Notes: generated by a model from the letters alone, not told the origin. Shown: positions 1-7,721, numbered from the stretch's first letter. The stretch is 15,695 nt of DNA from Gammaproteobacteria bacterium (GCA_030430515.1 JAUIKX010000037.1:1-15695); one strand, 5' to 3'. Program-made: numbers and translations.

Positions 1-1026
1 CCACATACCACCCGGCAAACCGGAAAAGAGCTCGGTGATCAGCTCTTCGCCACCGAAGCCGCGGAACACCAGAGAAAACACCGATGCGCCGATGAGGATA
101 AAAAACACCATAGCGGTGGTCTTCACCGTAGCTTGAGCGGTGTCACGCAGAACGGCGACGTTCATCTTGCCGTTGGCGAGTGCCAGCAGCAGCGCGCCGA
201 TGGCGCCGACGCCGGCCGCTTCGGTGGGCGTTGCCAGGCCCCCGAGAATGGAACCGAGTACAGCAACGATCAGCGCTATGGGTGCAAACAGCGTGCGCAG
301 CAGGGTAGTAACCTGAACCTTCTCACCAGCCGTGCGGTGGGTGCCGCCAACCTTGTTCGGGTTGATGAAGGCGACACTCAGCAGGTAGCAGAGGTAGAGG
401 CCCACGAGCAGCAGGCCGGGCACGATTGCGCCTGCAAACAGATCGCCGACGCTCACGGTTTTCGGGGCGAAGACGCCCTGGCTCAACTGTGCCTGTTGGT
501 AAGCGTTGGAAAGCACGTCGCCCAGAAGCACCAGCGCGATGCTCGGCGGGATGATCTGCCCCAGCGTGCCGGTAGCGCTGATGGTGCCCGTGGCCAGCGC
601 CGGGTCGTAGCGATCTTCGAGCATGCTGGGTAGCGACATCAGACCCATGGTGACGACGGTTGCACCGACGATACCGGTGCTGGCTGCCAGCAGCATACCG
701 ACGAGGATTACGGTCACGCCGAGCCCGCCCCTCACACCTCGGAGCAGAGCAGACATATTGGCGAGCAGTGCCCGAGCGATCTCCGTGCGCTCGAGCATGA
801 CGCCCATGAAGACGAAAAGCGGCACGGCGACCAGCGTCTGATTGCCGATGATGCCGAACAGTCGGCCGGGTATGAAGCCGAGGTCGCTGGCGTCGAATGT
901 GCCAGTGAGTATGCCTCCGGCGGCGAAGAGCAGTGCGGTACCGGCAAGAGACAGCGCCACCGGGTAGCCGCTGAGCAGCACCAGGAATACGCTGGCAAAC
1001 AGGAATAGGGGAATGAATTCGATCAC
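1..1026 (-). CDS. dctM: TRAP transporter large permease subunit, DctM family (3' end beyond window)
   Basis: This is the large membrane subunit of a tripartite ATP-independent periplasmic transporter, which imports organic acids such as C4-dicarboxylates using the sodium or proton gradient. The visible 342 residues are the N-terminal four-fifths of a protein usually about 430 long. They begin MIEFIPLFLFASVFLVLLSG and are strongly hydrophobic throughout. Family signatures are visible: VAVPLFVFMGVMLERT near residues 65-80, AASTGIVGATVVTMG near 114-128, and SATGTLGQIIPPS near 148-160. The start is a GTG (1026-1024) overlapping the stop of dctQ by four bases (GTGA), which implies translational coupling. 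No ATG lies nearby. No substrate-binding protein gene (dctP) is in the window; it could lie downstream, left of base 1. The family is clear; the substrate cannot be read from the sequence. Confidence 0.93.
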   Translation of the reverse strand, partial: MIEFIPLFLFASVFLVLLSGYPVALSLAGTALLFAAGGILTGTFDASDLGFIPGRLFGIIGNQTLVAVPLFVFMGVMLERTEIARALLANMSALLRGVRGGLGVTVILVGMLLAASTGIVGATVVTMGLMSLPSMLEDRYDPALATGTISATGTLGQIIPPSIALVLLGDVLSNAYQQAQLSQGVFAPKTVSVGDLFAGAIVPGLLLVGLYLCYLLSVAFINPNKVGGTHRTAGEKVQVTTLLRTLFAPIALIVAVLGSILGGLATPTEAAGVGAIGALLLALANGKMNVAVLRDTAQATVKTTAMVFFILIGASVFSLVFRGFGGEELITELFSGLPGGMW

Positions 1027-1511
1027 TTGAGGATAGCCCGAACTGCGCGGGCGCATTCCGCTAAGCCCTGAAGAAACAGCAGCACGGCCATTGCCGGAAT
1101 CAGTGTTTTCAATATGTAGATACCTGGAATTCCACCCACTTCGCCCGAGCCTTCGAGCACCCGCCAGGCGCGGGATACGTAGGGTAGGCTCGTGAAGAAA
1201 ATCGTTGCCGCCACGGGCAGGAGAAAGATGACGTGTCCCGCGAGGTCTACCGTTGCTTTTCTTCGGGGCGACATGCGTGCGTACAGCAGATCTACGCGAA
1301 CATGGGCCTCTTCTTTGAGGGCGTAGGGTATCGCCAGCATGAAGGCAAATCCGTGCAGATACATGACGCTTTCCTGAAGAAGGATCGTGCCCTGGTCGAA
1401 GGCGTAGCGCAGCACTACGACAACCACCGTTACGATCGCCATGAGCACCGTGAACCACGCCACGGTGCGGCCGAGCACATCGCAGATCTGATCGATGACC
1501 TTAAAAGGCAA
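1023..1511 (-). CDS. dctQ: TRAP transporter small permease subunit, DctQ family
   Basis: This is the small four-helix membrane subunit that pairs with DctM in TRAP transporters. It has 162 residues, normal for the family. Hydrophobic segments lie near residues 17-36, 47-65, 90-109 and 130-152. Typical DctQ features are the charged EEAHVRVDLLY stretch (68-77) after the second helix and an RYAF motif (35-38). There is no ATG at the expected N-terminus. I chose TTG at 1511 because a GAGG lies six bases upstream and the product then starts MPFKVIDQICDVLGR, matching the family. This start lies inside the end of ubiA, so the genes overlap by 11 bases. A GTG further in (residue 12) is the alternative, but it would cut into the first conserved segment. 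The gene is coupled to dctM by a four-base overlap. The frame is open further upstream, but that part only shadows ubiA. Confidence 0.88.
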   Translation of the reverse strand: MPFKVIDQICDVLGRTVAWFTVLMAIVTVVVVVLRYAFDQGTILLQESVMYLHGFAFMLAIPYALKEEAHVRVDLLYARMSPRRKATVDLAGHVIFLLPVAATIFFTSLPYVSRAWRVLEGSGEVGGIPGIYILKTLIPAMAVLLFLQGLAECARAVRAILK

Positions 1512-2379
1512 GGCTGACCTCGAGCACTGAGCCCACAAAGAGGCTGAAACCCGCCCATATATTGTTGGTGAAGGCTGCGAAGCAGGCGTCGCGATCTCGG
1601 TTACGAATGAGATGGTGCTGATAAGCGAAGAGGACACCCATACCCAGAAGGCCGAGATAGTAGAACCAGCCGTGTTCGGCCTGAACACCGTAGAGAACGA
1701 GCACCACAAGCGCGATGATCTGCAGCACACCGACGATCAGGCGATCCGCTCGGCCGAAAAGTATGGCCGTGGATTTGATACCGACTTTCAGATCGTCTTC
1801 GCGATCTACCATGGCATAGAGCGTGTCGTAAGCAACGATCCAGAGAACGCTGGCCAGAAACAGGAGCCAGGCGTGGCTGGGCAATTCGTTCCGAACGGCG
1901 CTGAAGGCCATGACCATGCCGAAGGAAAATGCGGCACCCAGCACCACCTGCGGCAGATAGGTCAAACGTTTCATGAGCGGATAAGCCGCAGCGACAGCGA
2001 GAGCGCCGACGGCAAGCCACTGTGTGAGCGGGTTGAGATAGATCAGCAGAATGGCCGAGCAGAGCACCAGGCAGGCGAAGAGAACAAGCGCGTTTCTGCC
2101 GCTGAGCGTCCCGGTGGCCAGGGGTCTCTGATTGGTGCGCCGGACGTGCCCATCGAAGTCGCGGTCGAAGTAATCGTTAATCACGCAACCTGCGCTGCGC
2201 ATAAGAAAGGTGCCCAGGGTGAAGATGATGATGAGGTCGACCCCGGGAAACCCCTCAGCGGCCAGAAACAGTGCTGCCAGCGTCGGCCAGAGCAGAAGAA
2301 GCGTACCTACCGGGCGGTCGAGCCGCATCAGGCGAAGATAGGCTTGCCAGTCGGTCGTAGCGGGTGCGGTATGCGCCAA
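1501..2379 (-). CDS. ubiA: 4-hydroxybenzoate polyprenyltransferase
   Basis: UbiA is a membrane enzyme that attaches the polyprenyl tail to 4-hydroxybenzoate in ubiquinone biosynthesis. The protein aligns by eye with E. coli UbiA along its whole length. It has the first aspartate-rich motif NDYFDRDFDGHV followed by NQRPLATG, then MKRLTYLPQVVLGAAF, and the second motif YDTLYAMVDREDDLKVGIKS. It is polytopic, with hydrophobic helices between the motifs. I chose TTG at 2379: GGAG lies seven bases upstream, and the product then has 16 residues before the conserved LMRLDRP, the same as E. coli, giving 292 residues against 290. A longer form from TTG at 2454 is possible but adds 25 unconserved residues. 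ubiC, the usual neighbour that makes 4-hydroxybenzoate, is absent here. dctQ overlaps its end by 11 bases, so ubiA, dctQ and dctM are probably one transcript. Confidence 0.95.
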   Translation of the reverse strand: MAHTAPATTDWQAYLRLMRLDRPVGTLLLLWPTLAALFLAAEGFPGVDLIIIFTLGTFLMRSAGCVINDYFDRDFDGHVRRTNQRPLATGTLSGRNALVLFACLVLCSAILLIYLNPLTQWLAVGALAVAAAYPLMKRLTYLPQVVLGAAFSFGMVMAFSAVRNELPSHAWLLFLASVLWIVAYDTLYAMVDREDDLKVGIKSTAILFGRADRLIVGVLQIIALVVLVLYGVQAEHGWFYYLGLLGMGVLFAYQHHLIRNRDRDACFAAFTNNIWAGFSLFVGSVLEVSLAF

Positions 2380-2406
2380 GTTGCGGCTCCGGTCAGCGGG
2401 TTGCTC

Positions 2407-2435
2407 ATTAAGGTCAAAGTGCCCTCGGGTTTCAA
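2407..2435 (-). promoter_or_regulatory. Possible sigma-70 promoter for ubiA
   Basis: On the minus strand, TTGAAA (2435-2430) is followed after 17 bases by CTTAAT (2412-2407). The -35 box matches five of six consensus bases and the -10 four of six, though the key A at position 2 is missing. A start near 2400 would give a leader of about 20 bases holding the GGAG chosen as the ubiA ribosome binding site. The arrangement is coherent with the short ubiA start but rests on weak matches. Confidence 0.35.
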
Positions 2436-2529
2436 GCGGTAGCGCAGACCCCAAGTGGTTTGCTTTTTCCCGGGGGCGCCGTTAACGTAGCGCGCCTTAC
2501 CAACCACCCACGGGAAGAAGAGTTTTTCC

Positions 2530-2697
2530 ATGCGTAAGTGGCAATGCATCGTATGCGGCTGGATCTATGACGAGGCCGAAGGTTTCGAAGACGAAGGCAT
2601 CGCGCCTGGTACCGCCTGGGAAGACGTTCCGGAAGACTTCGTCTGCCCGGAATGCGGTGTGGGGAAAGGCGACTTCGAGATGATCGAGATCGGCTGA
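2530..2697 (+). CDS. rubA: Rubredoxin
   Basis: Rubredoxin is a small cytoplasmic iron protein that passes single electrons, for example from rubredoxin reductase to alkane hydroxylases or to oxygen and peroxide detoxifying enzymes. It has 55 residues, the standard size. The four iron-binding cysteines are in the usual pattern: CIVCG (Cys6, Cys9) and CPECG (Cys39, Cys42). Other hallmarks are WIYDEAEG, the acidic GIAPGTAWEDVPEDFVCP stretch and a conserved aspartate-phenylalanine near the end. AGAG lies seven bases before the ATG. The gene is divergent from ubiA and lies 34 bases upstream of the symporter gene, probably in the same transcript. No reductase or hydroxylase gene is in the window, so its redox partner is unknown. 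Confidence 0.96.
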   Translation: MRKWQCIVCGWIYDEAEGFEDEGIAPGTAWEDVPEDFVCPECGVGKGDFEMIEIG

Positions 2698-2731
2698 ACG
2701 TCCAAAGACCTGAACCAACCGTAGGAGGTCC

Positions 2732-3991
2732 ATGAACCTCACGGTAAGAATACTGATCGGCATGATATCCGGCCTGGTGGTCGGTACCCTGCTGCATGTC
2801 GCCATGGATCCGGATTCCGGGATCTATCGGTTCCTCGTCGAAAACCTCTTTGATGCGGGTGGTGATCTCTTCATCCGCAGCCTCAAGGTCATGGTCGTGC
2901 CGCTGGTTCTCGTGTCGCTGGTCTGTGGTGCTGCGAGCCTCGGTGCTACAGGCCGTGTCGGCCCGCTCGGGCTGAAGACGATCGGCCTGTATCTTGCGAC
3001 CACAGCCATCGCTGTCTCTCTTGCCATCACCATCGCGCTGATCGTCAGCCCCGGCGAGGGGGCCGGAGCACCGGTAGACGTGGTATTCGAGGCAAAGGAG
3101 CCTCCCAGCATCAAAGACACCCTGGTCAACATCTTCCCCACCAACCCGGTGGAGGCTATGGCCGAAGGCAAGATGCTGCAGATCATTGTCTTTGCCCTTC
3201 TTCTGGGGGTCGCCATCAGTCGTGCGGGCGAGAGCGGCGAACGCATCCGCTCTGCCTTCGAGTCGATCAATGATGTGCTCATGGCCCTCATCCGCATGCT
3301 CATTCAGCTTGCGCCTTACGGTGTCTTTTTTCTCATGGCGAAGTTGTTCGCCACCGTCGGCTTCGAAGAGATCGGTAAGCTCCTGGCTTACTTTCTCACC
3401 GTTGCGGGCACCCTCGTGGTGCACCTTGGGGTGACCTACACCCTGCTCCTGGTGCTCGTTGCTCGTATCAATCCGCTGACCTACTTCAAGAAAATGCGCG
3501 AGCCCATGCTCGTGGCCTTTTCTACGGCGTCCAGTGGTGCCACCCTGCCGGTGACCCTGCGTACGGTCGAGCGTCGGGTTGGTGTGAAGAATGACGTGGC
3601 CTCTTTCGTGGTGCCTCTCGGCGCCACCATCAACATGGATGGAACGGCGATCATGCAGGGCGTGGCAACCGTCTTCATTGCTCAGTTCTATGGCGTTGAC
3701 CTCGACGCATCTCAGTATCTGATGGTGGTTGTTACTGCGACCCTGGCTTCAATCGGCACTGCTGCCGTGCCCGGGGTGGGCCTCGTCATGCTCACCATGG
3801 TGCTCGGTCAGGTGGGGCTGCCGGTGGAAGGGATCGGGCTCATCATCGGCGTCGATCGTCTGCTGGACATGATGCGTACAGCTGTCAACGTGACGGGCGA
3901 CGGAACCGTAGCCACCGTAATCGCCCGCAGCGAAGGCCAGTTCGATGAAGCTGTCTTTGCCGACCCCGAGGCGGGAAGAGTCGTCGACTGA
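2732..3991 (+). CDS. Dicarboxylate/amino acid:cation symporter (DAACS/SLC1 family)
   Basis: This is an inner-membrane secondary transporter that couples uptake of glutamate, aspartate or C4-dicarboxylates to sodium or protons. It has 419 residues, normal for the family. The substrate and cation site motifs are all present: the serine-rich re-entrant loop STASSGATLP (264-273), NMDGT (301-305), the second re-entrant hairpin ASIGTAAVPG (339-348) and DRLLDMMRTAVNVTGD (375-390). The arginine at 382 in the last motif is the one that in characterised members contacts the side-chain carboxylate of acidic substrates, which favours acidic over neutral substrates (inference). The start is well fixed by AGGAGG close before the ATG. 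The gene's stop codon abuts that of the convergent HDOD gene with no base between. It could be called gltP- or dctA-like; I do not assign one name. Confidence 0.93.
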   Translation: MNLTVRILIGMISGLVVGTLLHVAMDPDSGIYRFLVENLFDAGGDLFIRSLKVMVVPLVLVSLVCGAASLGATGRVGPLGLKTIGLYLATTAIAVSLAITIALIVSPGEGAGAPVDVVFEAKEPPSIKDTLVNIFPTNPVEAMAEGKMLQIIVFALLLGVAISRAGESGERIRSAFESINDVLMALIRMLIQLAPYGVFFLMAKLFATVGFEEIGKLLAYFLTVAGTLVVHLGVTYTLLLVLVARINPLTYFKKMREPMLVAFSTASSGATLPVTLRTVERRVGVKNDVASFVVPLGATINMDGTAIMQGVATVFIAQFYGVDLDASQYLMVVVTATLASIGTAAVPGVGLVMLTMVLGQVGLPVEGIGLIIGVDRLLDMMRTAVNVTGDGTVATVIARSEGQFDEAVFADPEAGRVVD

Positions 3992-5224
3992 TCAGGCTAC
4001 GGCGCGTGCAAACGCTTCGAGATCCGTCTGAGAGGTTTCCAGCAGGTCGGCGACCTCGTATAGGTCGGGCCTCTGCAGCCCCAGCACTTCCAGATTGTGC
4101 TCTTCAATGAACGTCGGGGACCCAACGAGGGTCTCCTTCAGCATCTGGTTGGCCAGCTGCAACAGATTTACCCACGTGGCGTGAGCGCCGGAATAGTCCG
4201 GTGTGTTCTGATGGCGTATCGCCGAAATGATCTCTCCGGGCAGCCCCCACTGTTCGAAAAGCGTCGCGCAGATTTCTTCGCGAGCGATTTTCAGCACGTG
4301 TTCGTCCAGCACGTTGGTGGGAAGGTGCGGATTGGCTTCCTGCAGCTGGCAGATTGAACGGTATTGCGGTGGAAACACGTGGCCGAGTACCAGCGTTCCG
4401 AAGTTGGACAGCAGTCCTGTCAGGTAGCAGCTGCCGGGAGCTGGACTGTCGTTGCCCTGCATCTTGCGACCGATAGCCTCGGTCGCTGCGGCGGTAAACA
4501 CTGATTGCGTCCACACGGGTGGTGCGCCGTTCACGTGGCTGTCGGGCATGCGGAGCGTTCCGGAAAGCACGAGGCCCAGCGCCAGGTTCATCACCAGGTC
4601 GAAACCCAGTATGCGCATGATTGCGTCGTCCAGCGAGCGCGCGGGCGGATCGGCTGCATAGAAAGCCGAATTGGCCCAGCTCATGATCTTTGCCGCGATT
4701 GAAGGGTCAGTTTCGACGATCGACACGAGCTCCGAAAGGTCGAAGTTGGGATTCGACTGCAGCGCGACGATGCGGCGCGCGGCTTCAGGCAGCGGCGGTA
4801 TATCGAGGGTCTCATCCAGTCGCTGCTGTATGCGCAGATCGGTGAAATCCGAAACGGCCTGGTTGATTCGCAGGCGAGGTGGCCGACGGTCTTGAGACCC
4901 GACCAGCGGCACACAGGAATTGCTGACATTGCCGCCCGCAAGGTCCTTGAGTGCATAGTCGACCAGGGCTTCGCCGTTCCAAACCTGCACGGTCTGCTGT
5001 CCGAGGAGGCACTGGTCGATGAAAATCAACTCGGGTTGGGTGGCTTCCTGTATCGCTACGCCATGGCGGTGAGCTGCCGGAATCGGTCGGTAGTTCGTGC
5101 CCTCGGTGGCGTTGAAGGAGCAGACGTCGAAAATGGCATCGCGGGGCTGGACGAACCAGCATGAAGCTTCGCTGTCACGCGCAGCGAGTTCGGTAATCCG
5201 CGCAACGATCGGACCTTTGGTCAT
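3992..5224 (-). CDS. HDOD-domain signalling protein with divergent N-terminal domain
   Basis: HDOD domains are HD-GYP-like folds that lack metal catalysis and act in signalling, chemotaxis or stress regulation. In this 410-residue protein the domain spans roughly residues 141-345. It opens with DIPPLPEAARRIVAL and SIVETDPSIAAKIMSWANSAFY, the usual HDOD opening. At about 267-276 the site matching the HD metal motif reads TGLLSNFGTL, so the metal ligands are missing, as expected. IREE-like helices and EQWGLPGEIISAIRHQN follow. The first 140 residues have no motif I can name securely. In related proteins this place can hold a YbaK-like tRNA-deacylase fold, and the segment PELIFIDQCLLGQQTVQVWNG might be a relic of one (speculation). 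I chose ATG 5224 because AAAGG lies ten bases upstream and a TATACT box lies further up. ATG 5248 and TTG 5257 are alternatives. It is the last gene of the minus-strand string. Confidence 0.88.
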   Translation of the reverse strand: MTKGPIVARITELAARDSEASCWFVQPRDAIFDVCSFNATEGTNYRPIPAAHRHGVAIQEATQPELIFIDQCLLGQQTVQVWNGEALVDYALKDLAGGNVSNSCVPLVGSQDRRPPRLRINQAVSDFTDLRIQQRLDETLDIPPLPEAARRIVALQSNPNFDLSELVSIVETDPSIAAKIMSWANSAFYAADPPARSLDDAIMRILGFDLVMNLALGLVLSGTLRMPDSHVNGAPPVWTQSVFTAAATEAIGRKMQGNDSPAPGSCYLTGLLSNFGTLVLGHVFPPQYRSICQLQEANPHLPTNVLDEHVLKIAREEICATLFEQWGLPGEIISAIRHQNTPDYSGAHATWVNLLQLANQMLKETLVGSPTFIEEHNLEVLGLQRPDLYEVADLLETSQTDLEAFARAVA

Positions 5225-5256
5225 GAGTCTTGTGCCTTTGAGGTGCATCTGACCCA

Positions 5257-5262
5257 AGTATA
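5257..5262 (-). promoter_or_regulatory. Possible -10 box for the HDOD gene
   Basis: The minus strand reads TATACT, five of six matches to the -10 consensus, 32 bases before the chosen ATG at 5224. Transcription would start near 5250 and leave a 26-base leader with an AAAGG site. No good -35 box lies at 16-18 bases spacing, so any activity would need another feature or an activator. Confidence 0.35.
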
Positions 5263-5290
5263 GGAAGGGCTGCCGATGCTGCTTGTGAGA

Positions 5291-5323
5291 CGGTTCCGGT
5301 TACCGGCACCGCTTCCGGAGCCG
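5291..5323. repeat. Inverted repeat between recG and the HDOD gene
   Basis: The arms CGGTTCCGG (5291-5299) and CCGGAGCCG (5315-5323) are complementary over nine positions apart from one pair. That pair is a G-U wobble in a plus-strand RNA and a C-A mismatch in the recG-direction RNA. A smaller near-palindrome CCGGTTACCGG sits inside. It lies 15 bases past the recG stop. No T-run follows in the recG direction, so it is not a standard intrinsic terminator. It could be an mRNA-end structure or a protein site. Confidence 0.4.
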
Positions 5324-5337
5324 ATTACCGCGACCAG

Positions 5338-7341
5338 CTACACGGCGAGCGTTTCGCTGGTTCCCGGCGTCCAGGCGCGTAGCAGGGCGGCGACCTTTGC
5401 CGGGTCGTTGTCCATCAGGTCGTTGCCGCGCTCGACTGCTTTCGGTACCAGCGCCTGATGAACGGCCAGGTCGGCGACCCGGAAGTCCTGATCGCCCGTC
5501 TGGCGAGCGCCGAGGATCTCTCCGGGACCGCGAAGCTTGAGATCCTGTTCGGCGATGAAGAAGCCGTCGGTGCTGTCGCGCATGACCTTCAGGCGTGCTT
5601 TGCCGTTGCTGCTGAGCTTGCCGCCGTGCAGCAATACGCAGTGGCTGTCGGCGCTGCCTCTGCCGACCCGGCCGCGGAGCTGGTGCAGTTGTGCCAAACC
5701 CAGGCGCTCAGGGTTTTCGATGATCATGGCGGTAGCGTTGGGCACGTCCACACCCACCTCGATGACGGTTGTGGATACCAGCACGTCAAGATCATGACGC
5801 TTGAACGCCGCCATGGTGTCGGCTTTTTCTGAGGTGCTCATGCGGCCGTGCAGAAGGCCCACCCGGGCGGGTTTCAGGCACATCGAGAGCTCCTCGAAAA
5901 CCTCGGTTGCGCTGGCGGCATCGATATCATCCGACGGTTCGATCAACGTGCACACCCAGTAGGCTTGTTCGCTGGTAGCCAGCAGATGCGACAGCCACTC
6001 CAACAACTGCGGCCGTTGGGAGGGTGCCATTACCCGTGTGTCGATGGGCTTGCGTCCTTTCGGCAGCTCATCGATCACAGAGAGGTCCATATCGGCGTAC
6101 AGCGCCATGGTCAGGGTTCTGGGTATCGGAGTTGCGGTCATGATGAGCTGATGGGGCTCGAACCCTTTGCCGCGCAGGGCCATGCGCTGATAAACGCCGA
6201 AGCGGTGCTGCTCGTCGATCACTGCAAGCGCCAGGTCGTTGAACGCGACCTTGTCCTGGAAGAGTGCGTGGGTGCCGATGGCGACCAGTGCTGAGCCCGA
6301 CTCGATTTGCGCCAGGCGATCTCGACGGTCCGCCGCAGAAAGGCCGCCGGTGAGGAGGACCGTTTGTATGCCCAGCGGGCTGAGCCAGTTGGAAAAATTC
6401 ACGTAGTGCTGCTCAGCGAGAATTTCTGTCGGTGCCATGATCGCGGTCTGCCGCTTGTGCTCGGCGGCGCGTATGGCAGCGAAAGCGGCGACCACCGTCT
6501 TGCCCGAACCGACATCGCCCTGGACCAGCCGCAGCATGGGTACATTTTTTTCCAGGTCGGTGAGCACCTCTGTAACAACACGCTTCTGCGCACCTGTCAG
6601 CTGAAAGCCAAGATTCTTGAGCAGCTCGCGGCCCAGCTGCGGGCCTCTGGGCAGAGGCCGTGCCGCGTGGGTCAGCCGCTCCCGCGCGCGGTGCTTCATG
6701 ACCAGGTAGTATGCGGTCAGTTCGTCGAGCGCCACTACTTCCCGTGCCCGGTCGATCTCTTCCGGCTTTGTGTGCGGTGGTGGCCGATGCAGAAAGATCA
6801 GGTCTGCATAGGACTCGGGCCAATCGTGTTGGCAAACCTGTTTCAGAAGGCGCCGCCACTGCTTCTGCCCGAGGCCCTTCGTGGTGGGGTACACAGGCGT
6901 CAGCTCGCCTTCCTCTTCTTCGGGTACGGTGTCGAACAGCTGGTACTCGGGGTGTGCCACTTCAATGCGGCTGCCTGTAAACCGCCCTTCGCCGTAACCC
7001 CGCAGAATACGACCCTCGCGAAATGCCATCTTCTGGCGGTTGCTGAAATGGAAGAAGCGCAGGGTCAGGAAGCCGGTCTCGTCTTCCAGGGTAACCACCA
7101 GGCTGCGACGCCTGCCGAAGGCGATGGAAGCCTCGACTACACGCCCCATGAACAGGCAGGGCTCTCCCGGTTGCACGCTTCCCAACGGTCGGATCTGTGT
7201 TCGATCTTCGTAGCGCAATGGCAGGTGCAGCAGCAGGTCTTCGAGGTTGTGAATGTCGAGCTTCTGCAGCAGCGCCTGAATGGAAGGGCCAACGCCTTTG
7301 AGGGTCTCTACCCCGAGCTTTGCGGGGCTTACGGGGGTCAA
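5338..7341 (-). CDS. recG: ATP-dependent DNA helicase RecG
   Basis: RecG is a double-stranded DNA translocase that remodels stalled replication forks and branched recombination intermediates. The protein has 667 residues (E. coli 693). The N-terminal wedge domain begins with LKGVGPSIQ (14-22). The helicase motifs are in order: Walker A GDVGSGKT (275-282), Ia PTEILAEQH (304-312), DEQH box (376-379), TATPIPRT (402-409) and motif VI QLRGRVGRG (554-562). The TRG-type region, LKLRGPGEILGARQ, lies at about 601-614. The start is TTG at 7341, which overlaps the ridA stop as TTGA. The first internal ATG is residue 65, inside the wedge domain, so the TTG is needed. It is the last gene of the yicC-to-recG string. 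Confidence 0.97.
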   Translation of the reverse strand: MTPVSPAKLGVETLKGVGPSIQALLQKLDIHNLEDLLLHLPLRYEDRTQIRPLGSVQPGEPCLFMGRVVEASIAFGRRRSLVVTLEDETGFLTLRFFHFSNRQKMAFREGRILRGYGEGRFTGSRIEVAHPEYQLFDTVPEEEEGELTPVYPTTKGLGQKQWRRLLKQVCQHDWPESYADLIFLHRPPPHTKPEEIDRAREVVALDELTAYYLVMKHRARERLTHAARPLPRGPQLGRELLKNLGFQLTGAQKRVVTEVLTDLEKNVPMLRLVQGDVGSGKTVVAAFAAIRAAEHKRQTAIMAPTEILAEQHYVNFSNWLSPLGIQTVLLTGGLSAADRRDRLAQIESGSALVAIGTHALFQDKVAFNDLALAVIDEQHRFGVYQRMALRGKGFEPHQLIMTATPIPRTLTMALYADMDLSVIDELPKGRKPIDTRVMAPSQRPQLLEWLSHLLATSEQAYWVCTLIEPSDDIDAASATEVFEELSMCLKPARVGLLHGRMSTSEKADTMAAFKRHDLDVLVSTTVIEVGVDVPNATAMIIENPERLGLAQLHQLRGRVGRGSADSHCVLLHGGKLSSNGKARLKVMRDSTDGFFIAEQDLKLRGPGEILGARQTGDQDFRVADLAVHQALVPKAVERGNDLMDNDPAKVAALLRAWTPGTSETLAV

Positions 7342-7721
7342 CCGCGCACCAGAACGGCGTCGGCCTCCACGTCCACGCCTTTAGGAAGCGCTGCTACCTG
7401 CACGGCTGCCCGGGCCGGGTAGGGTTCTTCGAAGTGTCGGGCCATGACCTCATTGACGGTGGCGAACTCGGCGAGGTCTGTCAGGAATATGGTGACTTTC
7501 ACGGCATCGTTCAGGGTCATGTCAGCCGCTTCGGCGATTGCCGCCAGGTTCTGAAAAACCTGAGCGGCTCTGGCCGCGAAATCCCCCTGCACCACCTCGC
7601 CGGTGGCCGGGTCCAGCGGTATCTGACCGGAGATATAGAGCGTATCTCCGGTGAGCACTGCCTGGTTGTAGGTGCCGATCGCACCCGGGGCGCGGTCTGT
7701 TGAAATGATTCTTTTCGACAT
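7338..7721 (-). CDS. ridA: 2-iminobutanoate/2-iminopropanoate deaminase RidA (Rid family)
   Basis: RidA hydrolyses reactive enamine and imine intermediates released by pyridoxal-phosphate enzymes such as threonine dehydratase, protecting other such enzymes from damage. The protein has 127 residues (E. coli 128) and aligns throughout. Visible marks are APGAIGTYNQAV, LYISGQIPLDPATGEV and FATVNEVM. The YPARAAVQVA segment carries the catalytic arginine (Arg104), and Glu119 lies in the final strand. These residues mark the active RidA subgroup rather than the Rid1-7 paralogues lacking the arginine. The ATG at 7721 shares one base with the spoT stop (TGATG), and its stop overlaps the recG start. 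In E. coli the gene is unlinked to spoT and recG; the linked order here is the Pseudomonas-like one. Confidence 0.95.
   Translation of the reverse strand: MSKRIISTDRAPGAIGTYNQAVLTGDTLYISGQIPLDPATGEVVQGDFAARAAQVFQNLAAIAEAADMTLNDAVKVTIFLTDLAEFATVNEVMARHFEEPYPARAAVQVAALPKGVDVEADAVLVRG

Noticed and set aside
900..915. GTGAGTATGC, a partial match to the SlmA-binding consensus
   Set aside because: Only the first half fits the palindrome; the second half is absent and it lies inside dctM.
1612..2442. Plus-strand frame of 276 codons opposite ubiA
   Set aside because: Shadow of the conserved ubiA frame with no family match.
2328..2549. Minus-strand frame overlapping the ubiA start and rubredoxin, considered as a remnant of ubiC
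   Set aside because: The peptide shows no resemblance to chorismate lyase and is partly antisense to rubredoxin; the space is better explained as a promoter region.
2432..3424. Minus-strand frame of 330 codons opposite the symporter gene
   Set aside because: It has a biased, polar composition without any domain and lies opposite conserved transporter motifs.
6307..7422. Long open frame (371 codons) on the plus strand opposite recG
   Set aside because: It is fully antisense to a well-conserved helicase gene, low in recognisable motifs, and typical of shadow frames in high-GC DNA.
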